From assembly GCA_900544985.1 (NCBI GenBank), contig UQXK01000009.1, positions 1-47,364 of the forward strand: DNA of 47,364 nucleotides, read 5' to 3'. Shown here piece after piece: positions 7,998 to 16,586 of the stretch. Numbering within the stretch: the first letter of the stretch is position 1; the number at the start of each line of letters is the position of its first letter. The position numbers and the translations under genes were made by a program. Origin of the DNA: an uncultured Eubacteriales bacterium. GTDB lineage: Bacteria; Bacillota; Clostridia; Oscillospirales; CAG-272. Under the pieces are notes generated by a model. The model was not told where the DNA came from. It worked only from the letters and a program-made list of their open reading frames with translations, and made no database searches.

Positions 7998-8747
7998 TCA
8001 GATATCTATAAAAACTTTTTCAAGATAAAGACCGTCGGAAGGTGCGGTTTTTCCCGCAAGAGTTCTGTCTTTGGCATTTATTATCCTATCTATATCGTCG
8101 ACAGATAACTTTCCTTCGTTCACATACATCAAAGTGCCGACGATTATTCTGACCATATTGTATAGAAATCCATCGGCGGCAACGAATATTTTAACTATCC
8201 CGTTTTCGCATTCCACGGCACGGCATTCCGTAATGCACCTCACGGCATCGGTTATTTCGCTTCCGCTTGCCATAAAAGAAGTGAAATCATGCCGTCCCAG
8301 AAATTTTTCCGCCGCAGAGTTGACCTTTTGTATATCTATTCTTTTTCTGTAATGCCATACTCTGCCGATAAGAAAAGGATCATGACAGCAGTTTGTATAC
8401 AAAAGATACATATATCTTTTTCCGCTGACAGCGCGCCTTACGGAGAAATCGTCCGCAACATTCATTGCGGAAATGACCGCGATATCTTCCGGAAGATTTG
8501 CCATCATCGCACGCGGTAATTTTTCGGCAGAAATATTCGACGCGCCATCGAAAGTCGCCACTGTGACATAATATTCAAGCGCATGAACACCGCTGTCTGT
8601 ACGGCTGCACCCCGTCACGGTGCATGGTCTTGTAAATATTTTCTCTGCGGCGCACATAAGAGCGGACTGAATGGTTTTTGCGTTTTTCTGCACCTGAAAG
8701 CCCGAATATGAAGAGCCGCAGTATCTTATTTTCAAAAGATATTTCAT
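7998..8747 (-). CDS. truA: tRNA pseudouridine(38-40) synthase TruA
   Basis: A 249-aa enzyme that isomerises uridine to pseudouridine at positions 38-40 of the tRNA anticodon arm. The catalytic motif SRTDSGVHA is clear, with the nucleophilic Asp at residue 51. The second conserved region, FLYNMVRIIVGTLMYV, is also present near residues 203-218. The length is normal for the family. It follows ecfT by 88 bases that hold a hairpin; the neighbourhood of ECF transporter genes and truA is a common Bacillota arrangement. The ribosome binding site (GGGAAACAG) is weak. Confidence 0.95.
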   Translation of the reverse strand: MKYLLKIRYCGSSYSGFQVQKNAKTIQSALMCAAEKIFTRPCTVTGCSRTDSGVHALEYYVTVATFDGASNISAEKLPRAMMANLPEDIAVISAMNVADDFSVRRAVSGKRYMYLLYTNCCHDPFLIGRVWHYRKRIDIQKVNSAAEKFLGRHDFTSFMASGSEITDAVRCITECRAVECENGIVKIFVAADGFLYNMVRIIVGTLMYVNEGKLSVDDIDRIINAKDRTLAGKTAPSDGLYLEKVFIDI

Positions 8748-8790
8748 TCTGTTTCCCGTAAGATAAAATTTTTCTCTAAAACAATTTTTC

Positions 8791-8815
8791 GTATTCCGGA
8801 TATTGCCCGGAATAC
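8791..8815 (-). terminator. Hairpin between ecfT and truA
   Basis: A 9-base perfect stem (GTATTCCGG and its complement). On the minus strand it is followed by GAAAAATTGTTTT, which is moderately T-rich. It could be a partial terminator or attenuator between ecfT and truA. Confidence 0.5.
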
Positions 8816-8835
8816 AAGATCGATTATCGATATTT

Positions 8836-9657
8836 TTATATCGCGTATATAGGAAAATATATATTCAAAAGAACGATAGCCGCCACAAAAAGCGCCACGA
8901 CAAAAAGCGAAACAATATCGCGGAATGCGAGCTTCAATTTAGTCATTCTCGTTCTTCCCTTGCCTCCGCGGTAGCAACGGCATTCCATGGCAATGGCAAG
9001 CTCGTCTGCGCGTCTGAATGCGGATATAAAGAGAGGTACAAGTATAGGCACAAGCGCTTTTGCGCGCTCTGTGAGCTTACCTGTCGTAAAGTCGGAACCT
9101 CTTGCCTTTTGCGCGTTCATTATTTTATCCGTCTCCTCTATAAGCGTCGGAATAAAGCGAAGCGCTATCGTCATCATCATGGCAAATTCGTGGACCGGAA
9201 CTTTTATATAGCGAAGAGGCGAAAGAAGCCTCTCTATCGCGTCCGTAAGAGCGATGGGCGACGTGGTATATGTCAGTATGACGCTGGTACCGATGACAAG
9301 CGATATTATACGGACGATCATAAACGCCGCGGAAGTTACGCCTTCAAGATAAACGGTGATCTTCCAGAAGCTGAAAAGCACATGCTCTCCGCCGTGCCAG
9401 AAAACGTTCAATACCGTCGTAAATATAAGTATAAATACAATCGGTTTGAGCCCTTTCAATATAGTCTTCACGGGAAGACGCGAAACAACAACAAGAAGTA
9501 CAGTCGCAACTATAAGAAAAATATACGAAGCAAGCGATTTGCAAAGAAATATAGCTACTATATAAACTATGCAAAGGATTATCTTCATTCTGGGATCGAG
9601 TTTGTGGATCACAGAATTTCCCGGGAAAAACTGTCCGAGAGTTATGTCTTTCAGCAT
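8836..9657 (-). CDS. ecfT: ECF transporter transmembrane component EcfT
   Basis: A 273-aa membrane protein, the shared energy-coupling scaffold of group II ECF vitamin transporters. The start has the family pattern (GQFFPGNSVIHKLDPRMKI) and hydrophobic helices follow. The C-terminal coupling helices carry the two Ala-Arg-Gly/Ala-x-Arg-like motifs (QKARGSD near residue 185, and an FRRADELAIAMECRCYRGG segment). It couples the two ATPases to separate substrate-binding S components, none of which is in the window. The start overlaps the ecfA2 stop by 7 bases and has AGAGGTGA upstream. Confidence 0.93.
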   Translation of the reverse strand: MLKDITLGQFFPGNSVIHKLDPRMKIILCIVYIVAIFLCKSLASYIFLIVATVLLVVVSRLPVKTILKGLKPIVFILIFTTVLNVFWHGGEHVLFSFWKITVYLEGVTSAAFMIVRIISLVIGTSVILTYTTSPIALTDAIERLLSPLRYIKVPVHEFAMMMTIALRFIPTLIEETDKIMNAQKARGSDFTTGKLTERAKALVPILVPLFISAFRRADELAIAMECRCYRGGKGRTRMTKLKLAFRDIVSLFVVALFVAAIVLLNIYFPIYAI

Positions 9658-10514
9658 GATATTTCACCTCTCAGCAAACGAAGAACCTCATTTTTAGCGT
9701 CTTCCACCGTATAAAGAGAGGTATTTACATTATATCCTTTTTTTGAAAGAGCTATAAGCAGTTTTGTTATCTGCGGCACGGAAAGTCCCGCAGAAGAGAG
9801 TTCATCGGCGTGCGAGAAAACCTCGCCGCATGTTCCCGCCATTATGGGTTTCGAATCGTTCATAACGACAAGTCTGTCGCAATATATCGCCATGTCCTCC
9901 ATGCTGTGACTTATCATTATGACAGAGGAGCCAGTCGCTTTCTGATATTCCTTTATTTTACCCAAAATCTCATCGCGCCCCCTCGGGTCAAGTCCCGCGG
10001 CAGGCTCGTCAAGAACAAGATTTTTCGGATTCATCGCCATAACGCCGGCAATGGCAACACGGCGCTTCTGTCCACCGGAAATATCGAAAGGAGATTTTTC
10101 GAGGATATCCTCGTCAAGACCGACGAATTTTATGGATTCCCTCACCCTTTTATCTATCTCTTCTTCCGAAAGTCCCATATTTTTCGGTCCGAAAGCGATA
10201 TCCTTATATACCGTTTCCTCAAAAAGCTGATATTCGGGATACTGAAAAACAAGTCCCGTAATATATCTGAATTCTTTTATTTTCTTGGGATCTTCCCACA
10301 TTTTACGTCCGTAAATCTTTATGTCTCCGGAAGACGGGCGAAGAAGTCCGTTAAGCATCTGCGCCACGGTGGATTTTCCGCTGCCCGTATGACCTATAAG
10401 CCCTGTCATCATGTTTTCATCGAAAGATATATTTATATTGTCCACAGCCACTTTCATAAACGGCGTATCTTTGCTGTATATATATGAGACATTTTCAAGT
10501 TCCGCTGCCTTCAT
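9651..10514 (-). CDS. ecfA2: ECF transporter ATPase EcfA2
   Basis: A 287-aa ATPase of the ECF module. It has Walker A GHTGSGKST, the Q-loop region FQYPEYQLFEETVYKDIAFGPKN typical of EcfA proteins, signature ISGGQKRRVAIAGV, Walker B LVLDEPAAGLDP and switch SHSMEDM. The residues after LAFGP and the position after EcfA1 support the EcfA2 assignment. The start overlaps the ecfA1 stop by 4 bases (ATGA), which indicates translational coupling and equal subunit amounts, as expected for the EcfA1-EcfA2 heterodimer. Confidence 0.93.
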   Translation of the reverse strand: MKAAELENVSYIYSKDTPFMKVAVDNINISFDENMMTGLIGHTGSGKSTVAQMLNGLLRPSSGDIKIYGRKMWEDPKKIKEFRYITGLVFQYPEYQLFEETVYKDIAFGPKNMGLSEEEIDKRVRESIKFVGLDEDILEKSPFDISGGQKRRVAIAGVMAMNPKNLVLDEPAAGLDPRGRDEILGKIKEYQKATGSSVIMISHSMEDMAIYCDRLVVMNDSKPIMAGTCGEVFSHADELSSAGLSVPQITKLLIALSKKGYNVNTSLYTVEDAKNEVLRLLRGEISC

Positions 10515-11389
10515 TTTACCTTTTCCTTTTCAGCTAAAATCGACGCTATCGCAGATGCGCCCTCTTCGGGAGTGAGCGCATCATTCGGCAGAGCATACCC
10601 GCATTTTATAAGCTCTTCCATGAGCATTGTCGTTTGCGGCACGGAAAGCCCCGCTCCGCGGAGTATATCTGTTTTTGTAAAAACTTCGCGCGGCGTGCCG
10701 TCAAGAAGTTTTTTGCCGTCGTTTATAACGACCACTCTGTCGGCTCGCGCGGCTTCTTCCATATAATGAGTTATAAGTATAACCGTTGTGCCGTATTCGC
10801 GATTGAGTTTTTCTATTGTATCCATTACTTCTAAGCGCCCCACCGGGTCGAGCATTGCGGTGGATTCGTCAAAAATGATAATATCCGGATTGCAGGCGAT
10901 TATTCCCGCTATCGCCACCCTTTGCTTTTGTCCGCCGGAAAGCTGGTGCGGGCTGTGGCGCGCGTATTTTTTCATTCCGACAAGGGAGAGGGCTTTATCA
11001 ACTCTTTCTCTTATTTCAGCGGGAGGAACACCGAGATTTTCGGGACCGAAGGCGACATCCTCTTCCACTATCGTAGCCACAAGCTGATTGTCGGGATTTT
11101 GAAAAACCATGCCGACTCTGCGGCGAATCTCATATAGCTCGTCGTCGGTTATCTCGTTTTCGTCTATCTTTTTTCCGAAAAGATAAAGATTGCCCGACGT
11201 CGGCGTAAGCACCAAATTGAAAAGTTTTGCAAGAGTGCTCTTCCCGCTTCCGTTATGTCCGAGAAGCGCAACAAAAGTACCTTTTTCTATCTCTATATCG
11301 AAATTTTCAAGGACGGGAATCTTTTCCGCGTCCTCGTTATCATCGTAAGTAAAGGAAAGATTTTCCGTTTTTATAACGATTTCAGCCAT
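10511..11389 (-). CDS. ecfA1: ECF transporter ATPase EcfA1
   Basis: A 292-aa ATPase, first gene of the ECF module. It carries Walker A GHNGSGKST, FQNPDNQLVATIVEEDVAFGPEN (the classic EcfA1 Q-loop region), signature LSGGQKQRVAIAGI, Walker B IIFDESTAMLDP and switch ITHYMEEA. Note Ser instead of Pro in DEST, which is usual for EcfA1. The ribosome binding site AAGGAAT precedes the ATG. It follows the methyltransferase gene by 18 bases. It pairs with EcfA2 and EcfT to drive uptake of vitamins or metals through exchangeable S components. Confidence 0.93.
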   Translation of the reverse strand: MAEIVIKTENLSFTYDDNEDAEKIPVLENFDIEIEKGTFVALLGHNGSGKSTLAKLFNLVLTPTSGNLYLFGKKIDENEITDDELYEIRRRVGMVFQNPDNQLVATIVEEDVAFGPENLGVPPAEIRERVDKALSLVGMKKYARHSPHQLSGGQKQRVAIAGIIACNPDIIIFDESTAMLDPVGRLEVMDTIEKLNREYGTTVILITHYMEEAARADRVVVINDGKKLLDGTPREVFTKTDILRGAGLSVPQTTMLMEELIKCGYALPNDALTPEEGASAIASILAEKEKVK

Positions 11390-11407
11390 TGTATATTCCT
11401 TAAAATT

Positions 11408-12265
11408 TTATTTTGTCCAACGGGAAGATGCCCCGCACGGAAGCGCGATTCCCGTCCTTGTAACAGGAAGACCTATTTCATCCGAAACGACCTTGCCGCC
11501 GCGTTTTGCCGCTATTTCAAGACCTAATATATATCCCATGGTAGAAGCAGAAAGCCCCGTTGTATAGGAGTTGACAAGGAAAAACAGCGGATCGTCGGAA
11601 AGAAGTGCCGCGGCAGAAGAAACAAATTTTCCTATATTGTCTTCAAGCTTCCATACCTCTCCCGAAGGACCTCTGCCGTATGAGGGCGGATCCATTATTA
11701 TGCCGTCATACTTGTTTCCGCGTCGTGCCTCGCGCTCTACAAATTTTGCGCAATCGTCGACTATATACCGTATCGGAGCTTCCGAAAGCCCCGAAAGAGC
11801 CGCATTTTCTTTCGCGGTCTGTACCATACCGCGCGAAGCGTCCACATGGCAGACAGATGCGCCCGCCTTTGCCGCCGCAACGGTAGCTCCTCCCGTGTAC
11901 GCAAACAGATTGAGGACCTTTATCGGTCTTCCGGCGTTCTTTATAAGAGAGGAAAACCAATCCCAGTTTACGGCTTGCTCCGGAAAAAGACCCGTGTGCT
12001 TGAATCCCATCGGTTTTATTTTGAAAGTGAGTTCTTTGTAAGAAATATTCCAGCTTTCAGGCACATCGAGCTTTACCCATTTCCCGCCGCCGCCCTCTCG
12101 CGAATAAATGCCGTCCGCCTTTTTCCAAAGAGGATGACGCTTTTCTCCGCTCCATATCACCTGCGGGTCGGGACGCACAAGCGTATACTTTTTCCATTTT
12201 TCAAGTCTTTGCCCGTCGGAAGTATCGAGAAGTTCGTAGTCCTTCCAACCGTCTGCTATCCACAT
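11408..12265 (-). CDS. Class I SAM-dependent methyltransferase (COG1092/RlmI-like)
   Basis: A 285-aa Rossmann-fold methyltransferase of the COG1092 group, whose characterised members (RlmI, RlmK) methylate 23S rRNA. The SAM-binding motif I is VLNLFAYTGGATVAAAKAGA near residues 119-138, the acidic loop follows as HVDASRGM, and motif IV is MDPPSYGRG near 206-214. Unlike RlmI it has no N-terminal PUA domain, so it is the short form. The target is probably RNA but is not shown. It starts 1 base after the ruvB stop and has a GGAG site within the ruvB end. Confidence 0.85.
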   Translation of the reverse strand: MWIADGWKDYELLDTSDGQRLEKWKKYTLVRPDPQVIWSGEKRHPLWKKADGIYSREGGGGKWVKLDVPESWNISYKELTFKIKPMGFKHTGLFPEQAVNWDWFSSLIKNAGRPIKVLNLFAYTGGATVAAAKAGASVCHVDASRGMVQTAKENAALSGLSEAPIRYIVDDCAKFVEREARRGNKYDGIIMDPPSYGRGPSGEVWKLEDNIGKFVSSAAALLSDDPLFFLVNSYTTGLSASTMGYILGLEIAAKRGGKVVSDEIGLPVTRTGIALPCGASSRWTK

Positions 12266-12266
12266 A

Positions 12267-13367
12267 TTATATATTATCTCCGTCCAAATTCATTTTTGTC
12301 TGCGACAAAGGCACAGAAGCATTCTTTCCCGCTTTAAACGGTATACCGAGATGCTCGTACGCAAGATGAGTCACGCATCTTCCTCTCGGTGTGCGGCTGA
12401 GGTATCCTATCTGCATAAGATACGGCTCGTATACGTCTTCGAGGGTAACGGATTCTTCGCCTATCGTTGCGGCGAGCGTTTCAAGACCGACAGGACCTCC
12501 GTCGTAAAACTTTATTATCGTGCGAAGCATGAGCCTGTCGATATTGTCAAGCCCCAACTCGTCTATTTCAAGCATTGTAAGCGATTTATCGGCAATTTCG
12601 CGCGTTATGGTTCCGTTTCCACGCACCTGCGCAAAATCGCGGACGCGCTTCAAAAGCCTGTTGGCGATTCGCGGTGTGCCGCGCGAACGCTTTGCTATCT
12701 CCATAGCGCCGTCGTCTTCTATTTCTATACCAAGTATTCCCGCGCTTCTCTTGATTATGGAAGAAAGTTCCTCGGGCGTATAAAGTTCAAGGCGCAGCAT
12801 AACGCCGAATCTGTCGCGAAGAGGTGTTGAAAGCTGTCCTGCACGCGTAGTGGCGCCTATAAGCGTGAACTTCGGCAAAGGAAGTCTGAGGCTTCGCGCC
12901 GCAGGTCCTTTTCCTATTATAATATCGAGAACAAAGTCCTCCATTGCGGGATAAAGTATCTCTTCTACATTGCGCGAAAGGCGGTGTATTTCGTCTATAA
13001 ACAAAACATCGTTTTCGGAAAGATTCGTGAGTATCGCCGCAAGATCCCCCTGCTTTTCTATCGCGGGTCCCGATGTGATCCTTATATTTACGCCGAGTTC
13101 GTTTGCGATTATAGCGGAAAGCGTCGTCTTACCTAGTCCGGGAGGACCGTACAAAAGCACATGGTCGAGCGAATCCGAACGTCTTTTTGCCGCTTCTATA
13201 TATATCTTTAAATTTTCTTTCGCCTTTTCCTGACCGACATATTCGTCGAGTGTTTTGGGACGAAGCCCCGTATCTATTTCAGAGTCCTCTTCTCTCAAAG
13301 ACGCGGCAAGTATTCTTTCATCCGTTTCGGCGGAACCTGCCGCCGACGTATCAAATTTATCTATCAT
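12267..13367 (-). CDS. ruvB: Holliday junction branch migration helicase RuvB
   Basis: A 366-aa AAA+ motor that drives branch migration of Holliday junctions with RuvA. Visible motifs: RPKTLDEYVGQEKAKENL, Walker A YGPPGLGKTTL, Walker B FIDEIHRLSRNVEEILYPAMED, sensor 1 GATTRAG, arginine-finger region PLRDRFG and the C-terminal winged-helix end GYLSRTPRGR. It starts 14 bases after ruvA with AGGAGCT upstream. A 20-25-residue N-terminal extension rich in Asp, Glu and Ala is slightly longer than usual. Confidence 0.97.
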   Translation of the reverse strand: MIDKFDTSAAGSAETDERILAASLREEDSEIDTGLRPKTLDEYVGQEKAKENLKIYIEAAKRRSDSLDHVLLYGPPGLGKTTLSAIIANELGVNIRITSGPAIEKQGDLAAILTNLSENDVLFIDEIHRLSRNVEEILYPAMEDFVLDIIIGKGPAARSLRLPLPKFTLIGATTRAGQLSTPLRDRFGVMLRLELYTPEELSSIIKRSAGILGIEIEDDGAMEIAKRSRGTPRIANRLLKRVRDFAQVRGNGTITREIADKSLTMLEIDELGLDNIDRLMLRTIIKFYDGGPVGLETLAATIGEESVTLEDVYEPYLMQIGYLSRTPRGRCVTHLAYEHLGIPFKAGKNASVPLSQTKMNLDGDNI

Positions 13368-13381
13368 TTAAAGCTCCTACA

Positions 13382-13999
13382 TTAAAAACGAAGTGACATT
13401 TTTCTGAGTGCCGCCGATACCATTTCTTCAAGAGAAGCGTCCGGCGAAACGCCTTTAAGAGCTGTCTGTGCTTCCGATTTCGTATACCCGAGGACCATCA
13501 GAGCGTTCTCCGCCTCGGAGAGCTTTCCGACATTCTCTTCGATCGAAATATTTTCTTCGCCATCATCGGCAGAGGAAGTTATACCCGAAAATTCCTTTTC
13601 CACTTTATCTTTTAATTCGAGAACTATTCTCGCGGCGGTCTTCGGTCCCACGCCCGACGCTTTGGATATCGTTTTTGAATCTTTTGATATAACGGCAACG
13701 GAAAATTTTTCGACAGTCAAAAGAGAGAGTATCGACATGGCGGCTTTCGGTCCCACGCCCGAAACGCTTATAAGCATTTTAAAAGCGGAAAGTTCCTCTT
13801 TTGTGGCAAATCCGATAAGGTCAACAGCGTCTTCTCTGATGTACATATAAGTATAGAGAAGAACATTGCTCTTTTCCGCAGATGAAAGATACGCCATGGT
13901 GTTGTCGCTTACAATAAGTTTGTAACCGACGCCCCCGCAGTCTATGACCGCGATTCCGTGCTCAGTAAAAACAAGTTCGCCGCGAATGTAGTAGAACAT
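13382..13999 (-). CDS. ruvA: Holliday junction branch migration protein RuvA
   Basis: A 205-aa DNA-binding partner of RuvB that holds the four-way junction as a tetramer. The N-terminal OB fold (MFYYIRGEL...GVGYKL), the two helix-hairpin-helix motifs (ISVSGVGPKAAMSILS near residue 78 and ASGVGPKTAARIVLELKDK near 114) and the C-terminal RuvB-contacting domain (ENALMVLGYTKSEAQTAL) are all present. The ribosome binding site is AAAGGA. The gap of 147 bases before it from ruvC is the largest in this block. Confidence 0.96.
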   Translation of the reverse strand: MFYYIRGELVFTEHGIAVIDCGGVGYKLIVSDNTMAYLSSAEKSNVLLYTYMYIREDAVDLIGFATKEELSAFKMLISVSGVGPKAAMSILSLLTVEKFSVAVISKDSKTISKASGVGPKTAARIVLELKDKVEKEFSGITSSADDGEENISIEENVGKLSEAENALMVLGYTKSEAQTALKGVSPDASLEEMVSAALRKMSLRF

Positions 14000-14146
14000 T
14001 TGAAAAATCCTTTCTTATGCTTTAAGCAAGAAGCTTTTCCGTTGTAAATCAAATGCGGAATTGCTTTCCCCTTTTTTCAAAAGAGTTTGACCGTAACGCA
14101 AAAAGCGCAGACAGCGATTTTTGCGGAAGTCTTGTTGCGATAAAAA

Positions 14147-14662
14147 TCACAAAAGCTTTTTCTTTGTAAGATTGTAAAAATCCTTTATTTTCGATTGAGA
14201 AGCGTGCGCATGGCATATTGCAAGCGCAAGCGCGTCTGCCGTATCGTCGAGTTTCGGCACTTTTTCGAGAGAGAGCATTATCTTCACCATCTCCATCACC
14301 TGCGCTTTTTCCGCTCTTCCGTAGCCGACTACGGATTGCTTTACCTGCAAAGGCGTATATTCGAAAAAGTCCACATTTTTCTTCATCGCGGAAAGAAGAA
14401 TGACTCCCCTTGCCTGCGCCACGGCTATCGCCGTTTTTTGGTTTGTGTTGAAGAAAAGTTCTTCGACAGCCATGCAGTCGGGCTTGTATGTATCTATTAT
14501 CTCGCAGATATCGTCATATACCATTTCCACGCGCTTTTCCACTGGAATTCCCGTGGGAGTGCGCGAAGCCCCCATGGCGATAAGACGCATTTTCTCCCGC
14601 TCCGAATCTATAACGCCGTAACCGACAATAGCTATTCCGGGGTCTATTCCGAGTATCCTCAC
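14147..14662 (-). CDS. ruvC: Crossover junction endodeoxyribonuclease RuvC
   Basis: A 171-aa Holliday junction resolvase. The RNase H-like acidic residues are visible in MRILGIDPG (D7), AVEELFF and the C-terminal DDTADALALAICH. It uses a GTG start with AAGGAG upstream and overlaps the previous stop by 4 bases (GTGA). Together with ruvA and ruvB it forms the complete RuvABC resolution pathway in one operon, transcribed after nadB, nadC and the PDT-like gene. Confidence 0.96.
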   Translation of the reverse strand: MRILGIDPGIAIVGYGVIDSEREKMRLIAMGASRTPTGIPVEKRVEMVYDDICEIIDTYKPDCMAVEELFFNTNQKTAIAVAQARGVILLSAMKKNVDFFEYTPLQVKQSVVGYGRAEKAQVMEMVKIMLSLEKVPKLDDTADALALAICHAHASQSKIKDFYNLTKKKLL

Positions 14663-15681
14663 TCTTTTTCTCCTTCGGTCATAATATAGACGCCGACCGT
14701 CGTAAAACGCGGATATTCCAGCATAAGATAGCAGAAAAATCCCGCAAAATCGGCTTTGTCGATTCTGAATATCATGTCGAAAAGATTGTCCATTCCGACG
14801 GCGGACGACGGCAGCGAATATACCTTTTTTATCTCTGCACCGAAATAATCCGCGGCGCTCGTTATATCTCCGATCTGCGCCTGATTGTCAAAGCTCATTC
14901 TGCATTCGAATAAAAGTTCTCCCGGCGCGTCTATTATCTCAAAATCTTTATAAAGAAGCGCAAATTTCGTAGTATTTTCTCCGTCGTCGGAAACGATATT
15001 GGCGGAAAGCACTATGGAAAGACCGTATTTTTCTATAAGCCTGTAAAACCCGTTAAGTCTTCCGTCTACGGAGTTTTCGACAGGCAGTATCGCATAATCC
15101 GTTTCCGAATCCGCAACGGCGGCACACGCGCTGTCAAAATTTTCCTCATACTCCGCCATGACTCCGGGAACAAACCTTGCAAAACATTCAAACGCGCGAT
15201 TGAGCTGATTGCCTCTTACAAAAGATATCTTCTTTTCCCTCTTATTCAGGAACATATTACCCGAAGGATCGGACGAGAGCCACCTCAATATGTCGCTTAC
15301 GGTATGGGTGTTACCGTCAAAATGCGCAATACATTTGCACATATACAAGTAATCCGTTTTCTTGTATGTTTCCCAGAAAAATTTCGCTTCTTTTGCGTTC
15401 GCCTTGTCGAAATACTGATAAAAATGTCCTTCTCTGCCTTTTTTGCTTTCGTATATTTCCGTAGATTTTTCGGAGCGGAATACAGCGCACATTATGTCTC
15501 TGCCGTCATATGACTTTTTTATTTCGGATGCTATTATACCCGCCCTGTCCTTTATATGCGAGAATTTGCGTTCCAACGCAGACGCCTGTGCGCGTGAAAC
15601 ATATTCGAGATTTGATTTTACTATATCATCCGGATTGCGAACACCACTCTCAACGATTTCGTTTTCCGAAAAACTTTTCAT
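14659..15681 (-). CDS. Prephenate-dehydratase-like protein (divergent), function uncertain
   Basis: A 340-aa protein in the nad-ruv operon. The N-terminal half (to about 150) matches nothing I recognise. Residues about 150-250 look like half of a PheA prephenate dehydratase domain: ISFVRGNQLNRAF, then DYAILPVENSVDG, then SIVLSANI and TTKFALL. The C-terminal 80 residues resemble an ACT-type regulatory domain. In true prephenate dehydratases the last motif is TRF; here it reads TKF, and the first strand (usually GPxGTYS) is poorly kept. It may therefore be a sensor or a pseudo-enzyme and not a phenylalanine-pathway enzyme. The start ATG at 15681 has GGAGG 6 bases upstream; it overlaps ruvC by 4 bases. 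Confidence 0.6.
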   Translation of the reverse strand: MKSFSENEIVESGVRNPDDIVKSNLEYVSRAQASALERKFSHIKDRAGIIASEIKKSYDGRDIMCAVFRSEKSTEIYESKKGREGHFYQYFDKANAKEAKFFWETYKKTDYLYMCKCIAHFDGNTHTVSDILRWLSSDPSGNMFLNKREKKISFVRGNQLNRAFECFARFVPGVMAEYEENFDSACAAVADSETDYAILPVENSVDGRLNGFYRLIEKYGLSIVLSANIVSDDGENTTKFALLYKDFEIIDAPGELLFECRMSFDNQAQIGDITSAADYFGAEIKKVYSLPSSAVGMDNLFDMIFRIDKADFAGFFCYLMLEYPRFTTVGVYIMTEGEKE

Positions 15682-15713
15682 ATCTTCCTCCGTAAAAAAC
15701 AATCTTTAAAAAT

Positions 15714-16580
15714 TCAATCTATCGAAAGTTTTAAACTTATGTCCATCGCATGCACGCTGTGGGTAAGAGCACCCACGCTTATAATGTCAACACCTGTTTT
15801 TGCAACCGAAAGAAGCTCGTCGGAGCTTTTGTCTCCCATGTTGCCCGATGCCTCTGTAAGAGCTCTGCCGCCTATGATTTCGACGGCTTTTTTCATGTCA
15901 TCCGTCGACATATTGTCGAGCATTATTATATCCGCTCCCGCTTCGAGAGCTTCGTTTATCTGATCGAAGTTTTCCGTTTCAACCTCTATCTTCACGGTGT
16001 GAGGCACGTTCTTTTTCGCCGAAGCAACGGCATTTTTTATTGAGCCCGATGCGATTATGTGATTGTCTTTTATAAGAACGCCGTCGGAAAGATTGAATCT
16101 GTGGTTTGTGCCGCCTCCGACGCGGACAGCGTATTTTTCAAGAATGCGAAGTCCGGGGGTGGCTTTTCTTGTGTCGGCTATCTTCACATTCGTACCTTTT
16201 ACCGCGTCAACCGTCTTTTTCGTCATAGTGGCGATGCCGGACATATGTTGAAGCAGATTAAGTCCGACTCTTTCTCCGACGAGTATATTTCTGGCATTCC
16301 CCTCTACCGTCGCGATAACATCGCCCTTATTTACAAAATCCCCTTCGGAGAACAAAGGAGTAAATTTCACATCTCCGCCTACAAGCGAGAAAACTCTTTC
16401 GCATATAAAAAGTCCGCACAAAACACCGCTTTCTTTTGCTATATATCTGCCGTGCGCGCATTTTTCGGGAGCAACCGTCGAGCGCGTAGTTATATCTCCG
16501 CTTCCGACATCCTCATGAAGCGCCTCTGTAAGTATCTTATCTACCTCAGGCATATAAAGATCAAATTCTTTATTGTTCAT
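15714..16580 (-). CDS. nadC: Nicotinate-nucleotide diphosphorylase (carboxylating), NadC
   Basis: A 288-aa quinolinate phosphoribosyltransferase, which makes nicotinate mononucleotide from quinolinate and PRPP. The family core is complete: DITTRSTV near the start, VGERVGLNLLQHMSGIAT, KIADTRKATPGLR, KYAVRVGGGTNHRFNL, IKDNH and VEVETENFDQ, then IMLDNMS. It starts 6 bases after nadB. NadB makes the iminoaspartate precursor, so the two act in the same de novo NAD pathway; nadA, which lies between them in the pathway, is not in the window. Confidence 0.96.
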   Translation of the reverse strand: MNNKEFDLYMPEVDKILTEALHEDVGSGDITTRSTVAPEKCAHGRYIAKESGVLCGLFICERVFSLVGGDVKFTPLFSEGDFVNKGDVIATVEGNARNILVGERVGLNLLQHMSGIATMTKKTVDAVKGTNVKIADTRKATPGLRILEKYAVRVGGGTNHRFNLSDGVLIKDNHIIASGSIKNAVASAKKNVPHTVKIEVETENFDQINEALEAGADIIMLDNMSTDDMKKAVEIIGGRALTEASGNMGDKSSDELLSVAKTGVDIISVGALTHSVHAMDISLKLSID

Positions 16581-16586
16581 CTTCGC

